Below, one piece after another: positions 1 through 12,709 of a stretch of DNA of 64,000 bases (positions are counted from its first letter, which is position 1; every line of letters begins with the position of its first letter). The stretch is from assembly GCA_021307315.1 (NCBI GenBank), contig JAJSPD010000003.1, positions 1 through 64,000 of the forward strand, in the 5' to 3' direction. The notes beneath the pieces were generated by a model. That model had not been told where the DNA came from, did not search any database, and saw only the letters and a list, made by a program, of their open reading frames with translations. The position numbers were made by a program, and so were the translations under genes. The stretch comes from Bisporella sp. PMI_857. Taxonomy: Eukaryota > Ascomycota > Leotiomycetes > Helotiales > Helotiaceae.

Positions 1-1849
1 CCAAAACACCACCCCCCCTCTATACGCCCTCCTCGTTTTGTTCCTTACATCATCGTTTCGCGTGCATCTCCTATAAAAGCCGAGGCTTCGAGGCTTCGAG
101 GTTTCGGAGGGATGTGAGGGATCCAATCGCAACTGCTGGAACGGTTAAGGTTTGGCCGATCTGATATGATCTGATCTGATCTGACCTTTTTTTTTTCCTT
201 CTTGCGTTTTGTGTGTGTTGGTGTCGGCATTTATGAGAGTCCTGGATTTGCTGTCCGGGTTGGAGACCTCGGGTGAGGTCATGGCTATGGAGGGCTTGCG
301 GACGTATTTGTGTGGTTTATATGCCTTTTGAAGGTAGACCTGGGAGGTTTAGATGCATGTGGATCAGGTAGATCACGTGGTTATACTGGGTTGGAAGGGG
401 GTGGTGTTTTGGTTATCGTTTGATTTGTTTCTTTCTCTTTTGAGTTTGCGATGAGGTATATGTTTGTGTCATGTGGGTAAGGCATTGTTGTTCAAACGTA
501 TGGTGCTTTACACATTGTGATTTTCGCCCACCTTGATTCTCGATGTTGGATTCGAGTAGGCTTTAGCTTTAGGAAAACTAACAAGATATCAGAAATACCA
601 AGCTGCAAGTTCTACGACTATACTACGACTCTTTTTAACCCGGTTAGCCTTAAATGTTGCCTGTTTGCCAATGATGAACACAACGTTAATAATCCAGTGG
701 ATAAAATAAGCATCAGAGGTCTAATTAGAAGAGGGTGTATATGAGAGAAGGGGAGAAGAGCGGAGTGGGTATTCGTCTGATATGCGTTCTATTAACCTAC
801 TTTAATTAGTGGTATGAACTACAGAAAGTAGTTATATAAGTCAGTCGTCCTTCCCGGCGCTTGAAATCGTATCAACCATTTTTGCGCTCGCTAAGTAACG
901 ACGTGAAATCATACCTTTTACAAAATAAAAGAACCCGCATCTGGGCCTGCAGGAAAATCTTTTCTAAGCGATGTTCCCGTTCCATTCTTAGAAGCTGCTA
1001 CCGTGCTACTTGCCAAGGGGGACATTCCACGTCTCGTGCGAAGGGCAGCGACTCTGGACTTGTTTTCCTTACCGGGCCATGATCTACAAAACTCAGAGGC
1101 ACTAGGCCTCAGACTTAGCCCGTACGTCTGAAGGACCAAAATAAGGGTATGGTAGACATTAGAGTTTGTCTCGTTGAGTTGCTGCTTGGCAGTGTCGAGA
1201 CTAAATTAGAGACCACGATTACATTTCTCAATACATCTTTTCCAAGCCTAGTTGGGGCGGAGGTACAGAGTGCCATCTATCTATGAAATGCCGGTGCGGC
1301 CGATGAAAGACGAAGCAAAAAGTTCGGATCTGAACCACGAGAATTCAGTGATGCTGAAGCGTTAAAGGTCGACTTACGAGCCGACGAAGGGGCTTCCCAT
1401 TGGATATCGATTCACATTCCAGGACATATAAATTAACTTCATCGAAAAGCTTGGGCCAATAAAGGTCGGGGAATTAATTCCAATATCCACATATTTACTT
1501 TGCCCACGTTTCAGAAATGTTCCCGATATCCCTTATGCTTCAGCTATCCTTAGCGGAGACAAAAGCTGGTGCCGCATTTCACCAAGCTGATTTTTCTAAT
1601 CCCTTAGCTTATCTTTTTTATACCGTCGCCACTCAACACAAGGCTTAACGCACGCACAGTCAGGTAAAGTTAAACTACCATGTAATAGCGATAACAGTGA
1701 AGAGAATAGGATGTTGAATATCAAGAAGATGTTGCAACAGGGTTGCCAGCTGTGGGAAACTGAAGTTTATCTAGAAAGTTCAAGGTCTTCTCAAGGCTAA
1801 CAGGAAATGCATCACCGAGTGTATTGTTGAAGCCAATCAAGAAGGTGAG
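1..1849. other. Intergenic, no gene recognised
   Basis: Only short open frames are present and none resembles a known family or shows a convincing intron structure. A short GATCT-type direct repeat lies near 160-185. I see nothing else I can support. Confidence 0.5.
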
Positions 1850-4201
1850 GTTTGAAAACGACAGAGGCACAACCTTACTAGAGATGGAAACCAGAATCAT
1901 CGCATTGTAGTTCTGCACCATCACCAATTCATGGCTATCTGAGATATCTTTCTGTGCAAACCGCAAACGAAACATCAGTACTCTATTTTAAATCGCCCTG
2001 TGTGTCACGCGACGCTTCGAAGGTCGCATCTTCGCCCACACAAGTAGTATATGCCAACTTTTCACATTGGGATGCGGGTGGTGCAAAAGCTGCGTACCCT
2101 TGATTACAAAGCCGAGGGTTCCTAGTGCTTTAAATGAAGTAGCGGCGACCATCGCCGCATCCCTTTGCTTGGAGTATATCGACAGTAGACGGGCATAAGG
2201 CTCTCTCGCAGCACCAGCCGTGGAACATCGGCCGGTGAGCGCCTACAAGTCTGATTAATGGTGGTCAAGGTCCGCTCAGCCTCGGCCGTGTTGACATTTG
2301 TCCCATTCAAAGTCGCCTTCAGGTCTCCAAGCAAATCTCTTCTCTTCCATAGTTTCTTTGGGGCGTTCTTCGAATCAAGGCATATTGTGCACTCGCATTT
2401 GAAACCCTGTTGTTTCGGACCTTTTTTCATCTCATAATGATCTCCTGTTGGGATCTTATACCAGAACGTCAGCTCCGTGTCCGTCGGGATATCACACGAG
2501 GCACGCATTATCTGCAGGTCGTCGATGAAGCTGTGGTAAACGTTGCTGATACAGGAGTAGTTAATTCTGGAGGCCATGGGCCAGATGCTGCAGGAATGAT
2601 GCCGATTTCGCTTTCTTTGGTGCTATGTAGGTAATTCTCTTTAGAGGTGAGTGAACAGCCAAAGCAGTTGAGAGAGATAATTCTTTCAATTAGGAAGCTT
2701 TTTGGAGGGATATGTGTTAGCGTTTCTCAATTGGTTTCGCAGCAAGAACGTACGTGTCAATTACCGGCTTTCCATCAACCTCTGTCACGCGCACAGGCTC
2801 GTAAGATCCACGGAGGAGGGTCAGAAATTCTGACAAAAGCGAAGGGTTTCGCCACAGCTTCTGCACATCCGCCATGATTAGATTACTTTGCGTGCCCATT
2901 GTCATCCGATTTGTATGAATGTTCACAAGGGGACTGATCTTGGAACAACTATTACAACCTTCGTTCGAGCTATCAGCATAACAATGGGCAAAGGTTTTTT
3001 CACATAGGAGCAGTTCGTTTGCCTCGACAGACTTTGTGGTGAATAGCCCCCGGCCGCGACCTGGGGATTCTTTCATCACAACTGGTCCGACGAATGTTGC
3101 GTGGTCTAAGTGTGGTGGCGTTATCCTAGATACTTCTTTATATGTGGCTTTAAGGTCATAGGTGCCTAGCTACTACTCCGCAAGTCGCCGACGGGCCGCT
3201 CGAGCTCTTTAGTAGCTTCAGAGTTATTTGGGTGCTTCTCACAAAGCGTTTGAAGTATATAGCAGCACTGGGAGAATCTCTCAAGGCCGTATAAAGTCTT
3301 GCCGGTTCGGTACAATGCATTCTCTGAAGAGGAAGAGGCAGGGTCCAGGCACTGAATATCAGCTAGAGCTGCGTCAAAGCTTTCTCCTCGGAGATATGCT
3401 AATGCACGGTTGAGTCGAATAAAAGTCTCTTCCGAAGGAGACGGATGATTTGACAGGGTGGTGGCATAACTTACGCATGAAATGGTTGGGAACGGCCGTG
3501 AGGAGCAACGATGTTGAACTATAATACCTTTGAATAGCATCCTAGTATTGCTTCCTTCCCATTGCAATATTGCCTTCTTGCTTCAGATCGCCGATAATTC
3601 TGTTCAACCTAAATCGGTCTGAAACCCAGTGCTTTGGCCATAGTTTGTGCTGTACATTAATATGCATTATATCGCTCACATGGTCAACCTAGAGCCCATA
3701 CTCACCATCGCCCATAACCTTTGAAAAATGGTTCTTTAATAAGGAAAGTATCGCCAGCTATTATACTCGAAGCAGACCGAGCATTCTCATCTGGCTGTTG
3801 GTAAAGCTGTAGCACAATGGCATCCCTATTCCCATCTTCAACAGTAGTAATAACTGCAGTCATTCTGTTCGGGAAATGTTACCGATCTGACGAGTAGTTA
3901 CCTCGATGGTGAGTCCCTATTCTAAGACCCCTGATATAAATTGGTGTCAACTATTTGAAACTCGCAGTTGATGGCAGATATGGCGCAGGAAGGAAGGAAC
4001 TGTGAATTTGCATTTCCCTTCCCTCAAGTTGCTGCAACATGGTCTGTATTTCCACCATTTGATGCTTGTTGACAAACTCACCTCGAGCTCTCTTGTTAGT
4101 AGGGAGTTGTCCTGGATGGTTATAGAGGCTTTCAGACTGGCTTTTGGTGCATCGAGGAACTGAGCGTAATGGTCAATATCAGAGACATCGTCGGTGTCCA
4201 T
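1850..4201 (-). pseudogene. SET-domain/TPR (SMYD-like) protein, inactivated
   Basis: Fungal SMYD-like proteins carry TPR repeats before a split SET domain and are presumed lysine methyltransferases. Read on the minus strand, pieces line up in order: an N-terminal segment starting at 4201 (MDTDDVSDID), a linker with the DAIVLQLYQQ stretch near 3820, TPR-like sequence (FIRLNRALAYL, 3413-3320), SET N-terminal part (SPGRGRGLFTTKS, about 3060), SET core (ASRINYSCISNVYHSF, about 2570) and a tail with SWHILLVWAKM (about 2040). They do not share one frame. There is a frameshift near 3735, a TAG at 3689-3691, a TAG where Trp is expected (3542-3544), another frameshift and two consecutive TAG codons at 3170-3175 where Gln-Gln would fit, and shifts near 2700 and 2590. 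The TAG codons are one C-to-T or G-to-A change from sense codons, as RIP would leave. The exact 3' end is uncertain. Confidence 0.8.
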
Positions 4202-5617
4202 TTCAGTTTTCTGTTACTAAGTTGACTTTGGCAAGATTCGGATACCTGTGGAACGTAAAGCTTGCTCCGAAAGAGGAGAAAACATTTGAATGTGAGGCCA
4301 GAATGCGCACTGGTCGCGTTCGAAATCAAACGGAGCTGTCACATTTCCTTCAGATTGTAGGTGCCGACTGCGATGGGCTTTGGAGACAAACACGTTCGTG
4401 CCTCATTGGCCCAAAACCCAGGTTACACAGAGCTAGCCGGGTTTGGACAGTGAGCGACTAGGTTCAGAAAGAAAAAAGAAAAAGCACAGATGACACTTCC
4501 ATTGAGAGCCAGAACCTGTCATTGGCCGGGAAACTGGCCAGTATGTTGGAGGCAAATAGACAACCAGGTTAGAACCCATATCACCAGAAATAGATGATTG
4601 CAATTGACTCAATGGAGGAGAGATCAATCGTACGGTTAGCTGAATTTCAGGTAAATCCAGCCGCCAATAGATTTTGTGTGATTTGTATGTAGAAAGTGAG
4701 TCAATGGGAGGCCGCATAGTTGATGGTAGGCTACATTCCCAAGCGGGGTCGCCTAAATTATCGATTTCATTCTTGGTTTTTAGACAGACAGCTCGATTTA
4801 GCAGGATGAAGCGGCTTATGACTATACATTATTTTTCACGCCATGTGAGCGGTTCCACTCGCCCAATAGATCAACCAATACCAGTACCACTTATATTGTA
4901 CTTAAGCAGCTCTGAACTACGATTGTTGTTTGCTTGAAATAAGAAATACAGTATGCCATTGTTTGATATCCGGTTTGCATCCTTCTTAGTTCGAGCAGCC
5001 TCCAAGTAATTGCTTTTTAACCACGTTCACTACAGTCGTGCCGTGGATCCTCAATGTTGAACATTAATCTGATACGAGCAGTCCTTCACAAAACCGTGAA
5101 ATCTTCAACAAGTACGACTTAAATAGCCGATATCTCTCTGATTATTGGAGAGTTTCTTTATTATAGTGAAGTTGGTCTCTTGCGCTATGTTGCAAATTTA
5201 TGCCAAGTAGAATCAAAACACTGAACTGCCATTGTTACACAACATGGCGGGACTAAACAACGCGTGACGCGTGAGTGTTTGTTTCTTAGGGGATGACTCG
5301 ACTGCATTTTCACCAACATACGTGGCACTGTCGGTATTGCGGGTCTCTGGTGGCTTTTGCAGCTTCCCGGGACAGATGACTTTGCGGCTGGCGGCCCCTC
5401 CAAGCCGGTTTCCATATCCTGAAGCAGTTTGCTGATGGTCTATCTAGAATGCACCCCAGGGCCGTTACACGACCTAAAGTCGGCGTCGGGTTTCAGATAC
5501 TATGCCGTGACAGATAATGGCCATCCTGATCGGACAATGAGTGCAGGCCAAGAAAGTCGCAAATCAGACTTTATATTCTGACTAGTTTACAGTCTTGGAT
5601 GGATAGTGAGATAAAAG
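4202..5617. other. Intergenic, no gene recognised
   Basis: No open frame here resembles a known family. The stretch separates the SET/TPR pseudogene (minus) from the dynamin pseudogene (plus) and presumably held both promoters. Confidence 0.5.
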
Positions 5618-8186
5618 ATGGATGAGATTGCCCTCTGCAACCTAGACACCAGTATCATTCAAGATTACTCCCTCATCTTGCCCTGTCTCGCAACCTTTGT
5701 GGCTATCAACTACAAATTCAAAGATATGATTTCAAAAATGAGTACTTTTGAAGACACCGAAATTTCTGGCCTTAGATCGCAAGAGCAATCAAATCTTGAT
5801 GAGATCGATAAGCTTCGCCGATTAGGTATTAGTGACCACGCCTCCCTACCACAGATTGCTGTTTGTAGAGACCAGTCTAGTGGAAAGAGCTCTTGCTTGG
5901 AACCCCTTTCGGGGATACCATTTCCACCGAAAGATACCTTGTGCACCCGGTTTGCTACTGAGCTTGTTCTCCAGAAGAGTTCCGCAGAGTCAGTGATTGT
6001 GAATATTGTTCCGAGCCAACAAAGACTGAAGAGGAGAGGAAAGAGCTCGCCAATTTCCAATACAAACTTGAGTCTTTCGACAAGATACCAACCCTGATAG
6101 AGTCTGCTAAGGTTTCTCTAGGCCTTGATAAACCTGGGAGCGGATTCACTTCAGGTATTCTTCGAATAGAAATTTCTGGGCCTACACGACCTCACCTTAC
6201 ACTTGTTGATTTACATGGTTTGATCCATGGCAAGAATGATGATGAGGATGATGAGGATGTAGAGGATGTTGTATCTGAACTAGTTAAGTCATATATGCGC
6301 CGGTCAAGGACAATCATATTGGCAGTAGTCTCTGATCTGAACTATCGTGCTCTCCAAGCAGTTCTGAAGAGAGTCAAAGCGGTAGACCCGCACGGGCGGC
6401 GCACAATTGGCTTGATTACGAAGCCAGACACCTTGTTCAAAGATTCGGAGAGCGAGAAAGATTTTGTGAGGCTAACCTTGAATGATGTGACCCACCTCCG
6501 ACTTGGTTGGCACGTTCTGCGGAATCGTGACTTCACTACAAGGAGTGTCTCATCTAAAGAGAGAGACCGGGATAGAAGAAGAGTTCTTCTCGCAAGGAGT
6601 TTGGAAAACCTTGCCTCGTGGAATTTTAGGAGTTGCAAAATTGAGAGAACGCCCGAGTAAGGTTCTCTTAGATCATATAAAGTCGGAGCTGCCGGCCCTT
6701 ATCTGCAAAATCCAGGAACTCCTGGAAGAGTCACAGCAAGCCCTTGCCAAACTCGGAGATAACCACGGTACTGTCGAGTAGCAGCGTATGTATCTTATGA
6801 GGCATAGCCAAAGTTTTACGACTATCTGTAAAGAGTCATGCGACGGAATATACGAGGGCAGCTTCTTTGGAGATTTTGCCAGCGGAGAGTCCCGCAGATT
6901 TCGAGCCATCGTGCAGAATTTGAACCTCGCATTCGCTGAAGACATTCGCCTCAGAGGCGGCCAAATAGATCTTCGGGGTCAGGGACTCGAGGGGAAAAGT
7001 GTTGAGGCTATTTCCTGGGTTCGAGATAAACTGATTTCCTCAAGAGGGAGAGAGTTGCTAGGCACCTTCAGTCCGATGTTGATTGGAGACCTCTTTAGGG
7101 TACAATCGAAGCCTTGGGGACAGATATCCGAACTCCATATCAAAAATGTCTGACCAGAGCACGAAGACATGCAGAGGATATATTATCTACACTTATGGAT
7201 GCCGGTGCGTATTTTGCATTGCTCGAACATTGCAGCGACCCCCTCCTGGAAGATATTCTCAAGAGGGCAAAAAAAGAGATGACTAGCTTATTTCGTAACC
7301 GGCAAAGACACGCTATCACCTACAACCATTATTTTACGGAAAATGCCCAGAAGATCCTCAATAGTCGTAATGAGAAAAGACTTTTGGAAGTTTTGGAGAA
7401 ATTGTTTCCCCTAGGCTATCATGGAACCGAACGTACTGGGCCAAAGGATCTCTCCGCAGTGAGCTCTGTGATGTCGAGAACTCTATCCGTTGAGCTTCTT
7501 GACCATTTAGAAGCATTCTATAAGGTTCGACCTAGAAAAAGACACTTAATTTTGCGCTAACCGATCCATAGGTGGCAATGAAGACATTCATTGATAACAT
7601 AGCTACCCAGGTGGTGGAAGCAGAAATCGTCGAAAATCTTGCCAAAATATTCACTCCCCTTACGGTAGCACAGATGCCGAGCGAACTTATTTCAAAGATC
7701 GCAGACGAGTCAGAGGAGAGCCAGTCTCAGAGGGAGCTGCTCGAGAGGAAATTTCGCACTCTAATGGAGGGCATGCATACCTGCAAGCGTCATAGTACTC
7801 GCTATATACATGGTACCCGTTCTGTCAAACACACCTAGAAACATCCTAATTCAAGGTATAGTAGATCTTGCTCCTGACGATCCTCCCTCACCCTCAATAG
7901 AGACACCGAAGACTCGAGCAGCCTCTACAGATGGCTCGCGTGTGGGGAGCGAGATAAATGTTGTTGAAGCCATTGTTGTAGAACAGGAGGAAGTAGGAAA
8001 TGCTGTGAGAAAAACCTTCGCAAATCGTAAATGAAACCTCATTGCGATTGCTGATGATTGCATAGGTGGTGGTTGAGGAAGCCCCTCTGGATCCTGTCAA
8101 AGAAGACGAGATCGACTGGTCGTGCGTCAAACCAAAGAAAGATAAGGTCAAGAAGGCTTCAAAGCATAAGGGCCACGGAAACTGAT
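5618..8186 (+). pseudogene. Dynamin-like (Mx-type) GTPase, inactivated
   Basis: Dynamin-family GTPases assemble on membranes. The pieces follow the family order: GTPase domain with a P-loop region (RDQSSGKSS, about 5867), switch region (DLHGLI, about 6208) and TKPD (about 6421), then stalk sequence, then a GED-like segment (VAMKTFIDNIATQVVEAEIV, from 7572) reached through an intron ending at 7571. A lysine-rich tail (PKKDKVKKASK) ends at 8186. The best start is ATG 5738 (MSTFEDTE), with an in-frame ATG at 5618. Damage: frameshifts near 6018, 6555 and 7150 and an in-frame TAG at 6778-6780. The first P-loop Gly is Arg (AGA 5867-5869; GGA would give Gly), and the Pro of the DxPG motif is His. 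Loss of the P-loop Gly alone should impair GTP binding. Family assignment is firm; splicing of the tail is not. Confidence 0.82.
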
Positions 8187-9658
8187 GGGAGCGGATGCTC
8201 GCAAGAGTAGGATTTTGCTTAATTGGCACCTCCATTAATCTCATTTCTGCCATCCTCATTTTTGACTATGCGGTAACCGGAAAGTGTTCATCGGACCTGC
8301 AACAGATACCATCATGAGATCTATAGCTTTGAGAAAGCCACACTCGCTTGATATACCTTGAGGAATGTGGGGGATGACGTGAGGAATGAAAAATGAATAG
8401 AAGCTGGAGGAGGTCGCTATGCGTAGCTTTGAATACCGTCTTTTCATAATATATTTACCTGCTATGAGATCGTGCCCCAATTAAGTGTTTAAGGCCCAGT
8501 AAGTGTTATGTAATTAACAAATTGTAGCCACTTGCCATTTTCTCGAGCATTACCTTGGCCCGCAAAGTGTTGTAGCATATACCGCTTGCCCCTTGACTAT
8601 GAAATGATCGACGGACGCTTAGGACTAGTTCGTTCTTTTTCTATACGTGATTGAAGCCTGCTACCGTCGGTCCTGGCTTCTTGCACATGTACATTCTTAA
8701 CATGGCTCATCATCTTGGCTGGCGGGCCTATATCTTCTCTGTCCATGAAAGAAAACTACTAGCTAGAATTCTTGCCAATGAGCGAATGGGAGCTCGTTAT
8801 CGGTAAGCGCCAGCTCTTGCTCAGTTGATTATTGCAAAACCCAATCGAGGGTCAGGGTGCTGCTCATGCTTGAAAGCTATCGCAAAGGTTGCGAAGCTTC
8901 TTTAGTAGTATTAGATTCTTTTCAAATGTACGATCGACCTCAATCTAGTATCATCTTAGAGCGGTCTTCTAATGGTGACCCTTGAATGTTAATAGTAATC
9001 TCTGAGAACAACATTCTTGCCCAATGTCCAAATCTCGCGTGAAGGCAAGGCTTGGTTGCCCCGTGGATGGCGCGATGGCGAGTTAGCCCCTTCAGAACGC
9101 CTCCCAATGCATGATTTCCGCCGGTCCCTATTTTGCCCTCAGATACCTGGCTTTTGATGTTTTTCTTACACTAAATATGGGGTTTTTGTTTGGAGCAATC
9201 ATGAAACCACATGCAAGCGCTTAATCGATACGTTTTCGTTCATCCTCAGTTGATCAAATACAAAAGCGTCTCCCCTCACTAAGATTCCTGCGGCCTGTTA
9301 ACCAGCGCTATCTATAGCGCTGACATAGCTACCATCCAAGATATTCGACAAGGGCTGGGGCTAGGATGTTCATGAAACTGGAGCACAAAATAAACTTCTT
9401 GGGCCGTTAAACGCTCATGTCACCAAGATGCGCGGCGGATTGTGCCAAACGCGGTTGTATGATTGGACACCAGAACAGGCGCGCGCGAAAATTGACCATA
9501 GCAACCTATCCGCAAAGATATAATAAAATAAGATGCCAATTGTTCGTCGCACTTCATAGATGCTCCGCTGTGCTACGCTGCGCATCGTAACATCACAAAG
9601 AATGTGGATCAACGATATTATTTGCACGTTCCAAGCAAAGACTAAAGCTCCCGAAACG
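8187..9658. other. Intergenic, no gene recognised
   Basis: About 1.5 kb with no supported coding region. Short frames lack family resemblance. It lies between the degraded dynamin gene and the intact DUF6594 gene. Confidence 0.5.
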
Positions 9659-10693
9659 ATGATAGAAGATGGGATCGAGGCTGAGTGTAAGCCGCGGCTA
9701 CTCGCGTTTGACGCGTTTGACGCCGCTCACCTATGGTCACCCGCACAGGCCCTCAACACTGATCCGGATCTCTGGGTGTTTCGGCGATTTGGGCAATTGC
9801 ACCTCTTCAATCTCCTTCATCTTCAGCAACGCCTGACACACCTCGAACAACAGCTTCACCGACAAGTTGCAGATGCCGAGCCGCGGGATTTTAAATTTTT
9901 AATTCAGGAGATCAAACAAACTTTGGCAGAATATGGTATTGTATCCCTGCCTCAGGTGTTCATCCTATGACTGCCTCTTCTAATCCACATGCGGCGAAAG
10001 CTAAGATTTTCTACAGATGCGGCCTTGTCAGCACAGGCGAATTTTCATTCGTACAAGAAACCTACGCAGGACATCCTCAAGCAATTAGATACCTGCGCTG
10101 TTGATAGTGGGTTCGGAAATTGCCACCTTCTCGAAGAGGGGCTGGGCAGGGATTCCGTCCAGCTTAAAGATCTTGCTTCAATAGCTGTGGCTGATAAGAC
10201 ATGGACCCACCGTTTCATAGACAGACACCATTTCTTACGCAAAAGATTCACCAATGTGAGGCTGCTCCTTCCTGCTCTTGCTGCACTCTGAAGATACGCT
10301 CATATACTTACATGAGAGTCATTCTTAGGGAGAGTCTAGCGGCTTGCCGATCTATGTCTATTCTGAAGCAAATGTTCGCTTCGCCGAGGAGGTATTTGTC
10401 AACGCGACTTTCTGCTTTTTGTTGGTCTGCCCGGTCATTGTACTGTCATACCTATCAAGCAAATTGTGGAGGCTCATTTTTGTCACGCTGTGCTTACTTG
10501 TTGTATCAGCATTCTCTGGTGGGTTTCTGAATACTCCAAATCGGGCCAATTTAGCCTTTATGGCAGGGTTAGTTTTTCTAATATTTTGTACCCATTTCAC
10601 TTCGACATTGTGTATACTGGGCTAACTGTAGGCTGGGATCCTAGGTATGCCGCAGTTCTAGTAGTGTTTGTATTGAATAACAGCGGATCGTAG
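9659..10693 (+). CDS. DUF6594 membrane protein
   Basis: Four exons (9659-9935, 10017-10255, 10329-10567, 10645-10693) join into 267 residues with no stop, with GT-AG borders throughout. The N-terminal part holds the family's typical block WVFRRFGQLHLFNLLHLQQR. The second exon carries the AQANFHSYKKPTQ region. The C-terminal third is strongly hydrophobic, with about three membrane segments (FCFLLVCPVIVLSYLSS; LIFVTLCLLVVSAFSGGF; YAAVLVVFV) and the conserved FLNTPNRANLAFMAG turn. DUF6594 is a fungus-specific family of unknown function, often in many copies. The ATG at 9659 was chosen because it starts the continuous frame just before the conserved block; an upstream in-frame ATG at 9560 would add a poorly conserved leader. 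It is an intact gene next to the degraded flank. Confidence 0.8.
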
Positions 10694-10966
10694 AGAGTAA
10701 GTGGAGGCACTGGGCCTTACTTTCTGTTTACTATATTAGAGACAAAGCGATTATTTTGACCACTCGCCTGCATTTATCATGCTATAAACCTAAGGCGCTC
10801 GTGTAGTACGATATTACTGTAAATGTAGATTACTATTGCAATTTCCTAAACTTACAAAGCTTGTCTAAACAATATTGCCAAAATAACACATGAAGAATGA
10901 ATACAGATATATAGTTCATGAACAACCTATAGTGTGCGCCTGGCGAGAGATGAAAGAAAGTGGTAA

Positions 10967-12709
10967 TCAGTTTGTCAACTCGCGCACGAAACGATCATCA
11001 TAACCTAATCCCTTCCTAACTAAACATGCACTCGACTGACCTGTCTCTTCAAACTGGAAATCCCGGGTTCGCCATGCCCCAAAACAGTCGATGGCTAGGC
11101 TGGATGAGTTATTTATCGGGAAGGAACAAATGCGAAATCCTTTACCACAACGAACAAATCTCATTGTTCCTGATTCCTTTGAGCCAATCAACTTTACACG
11201 CAGCATACCTCCCGCATCAAAAACTCGTAGGGACTGGTGCATCTCGGCGTTAACAAAGGTACCACAGATATTAGGGCAGTCTACAACTCGAGTGTCTGGT
11301 AGAGAGTCCTCTGCCTCAAGTTCCCTGCACGCCGCTAAGTTCTCTGTATATATCCGACGTGCCAACTCAACGTAATGGACCTGGGATCTCTTGTCATGCG
11401 GTGTCGTAGCCGGGCCTAGGAAAGTAGGTTCAAGTTTTCCGCTACTGGTGTATTTGGCGGGATTCAGATCAAGTATTTCGGAGAGACAGAGCTTAGAGAT
11501 AAGGTCTGTGACGTCTAAGGGGCCAGAAGTATTACTCAGAACAATAATAGATATTTCTTGTTTTGGCAGAAGGTAAGCGGTAGAAGCCCAACCAGTCGCC
11601 GATCCAGCTAGGTATTGAGCCTCGATTTCCTTTCCGTCGGAAGATGTGCCTAGAACATAGTCTTTATATTGGCTCTTAGGAAAGATCGTTTGGTTAAGGG
11701 AGTGAGACCCTGGCCAGCACTCGTGTAGTTTCGTGAAAATTCCGCATGGTGTGTATCCGTTGCCATATCCATCCATATTGCTCTTTGAAGTAAGCAGAAT
11801 TCTGGCAAACCTTTCGTTGAACCATGAAGGCTGTGGCGTATCGAACAGTGCCCGTAATATTACTTGAAAGAACATCCCAAAACCGGCAGCGGAGATATGG
11901 CCGCCTGCAACTGCGAACTCTACCGTATCCGCAAGGTAAGGAATGTGATCGAAAGCGACGGGATGGCGAACTCCGGTACCAGAGACTGTATTGCCTTTCG
12001 CAAGTAACTTATCCCCTAGTGCATCTAGTTTGTCCGCAGTCATGTAAATATCCCCCATTCCAAGGGGCTCGAAGACGTATTGCTTTAAGAAGTCCCGGAG
12101 AGACATCCCAGAAACAACTTGAATAAGAAGGGCGAGTAGGATATAATTCCCGTTCGAGTAGATAGCCCAGCGTTCTTTTCGGCTATGTTGCTTGCGCGCA
12201 TCTATTGTAAACTGTGATATGATATCTCTAAAGTCATCGTCGGACAGGAGGGGTGATCCGTCGGGCGCCAGCAGGAGATGATTCATGTTGTATGCTCCTT
12301 TCAAATGGACCATAAGCTCCATTACAGTGGGATCGCCTTTCAAGGGTTTTATTTTGACGTCACTGGAATCATTGAAAACCTCTGTGAATGTCTTGTTCCA
12401 AGCGCCTTGGAGTTTGTGGTAACGTTGGTGCCCTTCAATACGAGAGACCGATAGATCTTCGATCATTCGAGCAACACCCACTGCAATAAACGGTTTGAAT
12501 AAAGAGGCCACAGCAAAAACACGACTATCATCGCTATCTGCGATACGAGTTGCCTTGCCATCGTCCAACAAGCGGTATGTCGCAAAGAGGCTTTCATCCC
12601 TTGTTCGGATGTGAATCGTACATAGATCGGTCTTTGAGATCTTGTGGATTTCGCAAATGCTTGAATCAAGCTTTTGCAAAGCATGCTGGAGAATTTGTGG
12701 TTGAGGCAT
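10967..12709 (-). CDS. Beta-lactamase/transpeptidase-like serine hydrolase
   Basis: A single-exon frame of 580 residues starts at ATG 12709. It has the serine beta-lactamase (class C/DD-peptidase) fold signatures: SxxK as SLFK at residues 69-72 within AVASLFKPFIAVG, and YxN as YSN at 184-186 followed by GNYILLALL. The typical PLGMGDIYMT block follows, then a GGHISAAGF segment. About 200 further residues form a C-terminal domain. No signal peptide is evident, suggesting a cytosolic enzyme. In fungi this superfamily includes esterases, transacylases such as LovD, and uncharacterised hydrolases; nothing here fixes the substrate. The neighbours give no pathway clue. Absence of introns and of any disruption supports a functional gene. 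Confidence 0.82.
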   Translation of the reverse strand: MPQPQILQHALQKLDSSICEIHKISKTDLCTIHIRTRDESLFATYRLLDDGKATRIADSDDSRVFAVASLFKPFIAVGVARMIEDLSVSRIEGHQRYHKLQGAWNKTFTEVFNDSSDVKIKPLKGDPTVMELMVHLKGAYNMNHLLLAPDGSPLLSDDDFRDIISQFTIDARKQHSRKERWAIYSNGNYILLALLIQVVSGMSLRDFLKQYVFEPLGMGDIYMTADKLDALGDKLLAKGNTVSGTGVRHPVAFDHIPYLADTVEFAVAGGHISAAGFGMFFQVILRALFDTPQPSWFNERFARILLTSKSNMDGYGNGYTPCGIFTKLHECWPGSHSLNQTIFPKSQYKDYVLGTSSDGKEIEAQYLAGSATGWASTAYLLPKQEISIIVLSNTSGPLDVTDLISKLCLSEILDLNPAKYTSSGKLEPTFLGPATTPHDKRSQVHYVELARRIYTENLAACRELEAEDSLPDTRVVDCPNICGTFVNAEMHQSLRVFDAGGMLRVKLIGSKESGTMRFVRCGKGFRICSFPINNSSSLAIDCFGAWRTRDFQFEETGQSSACLVRKGLGYDDRFVRELTN

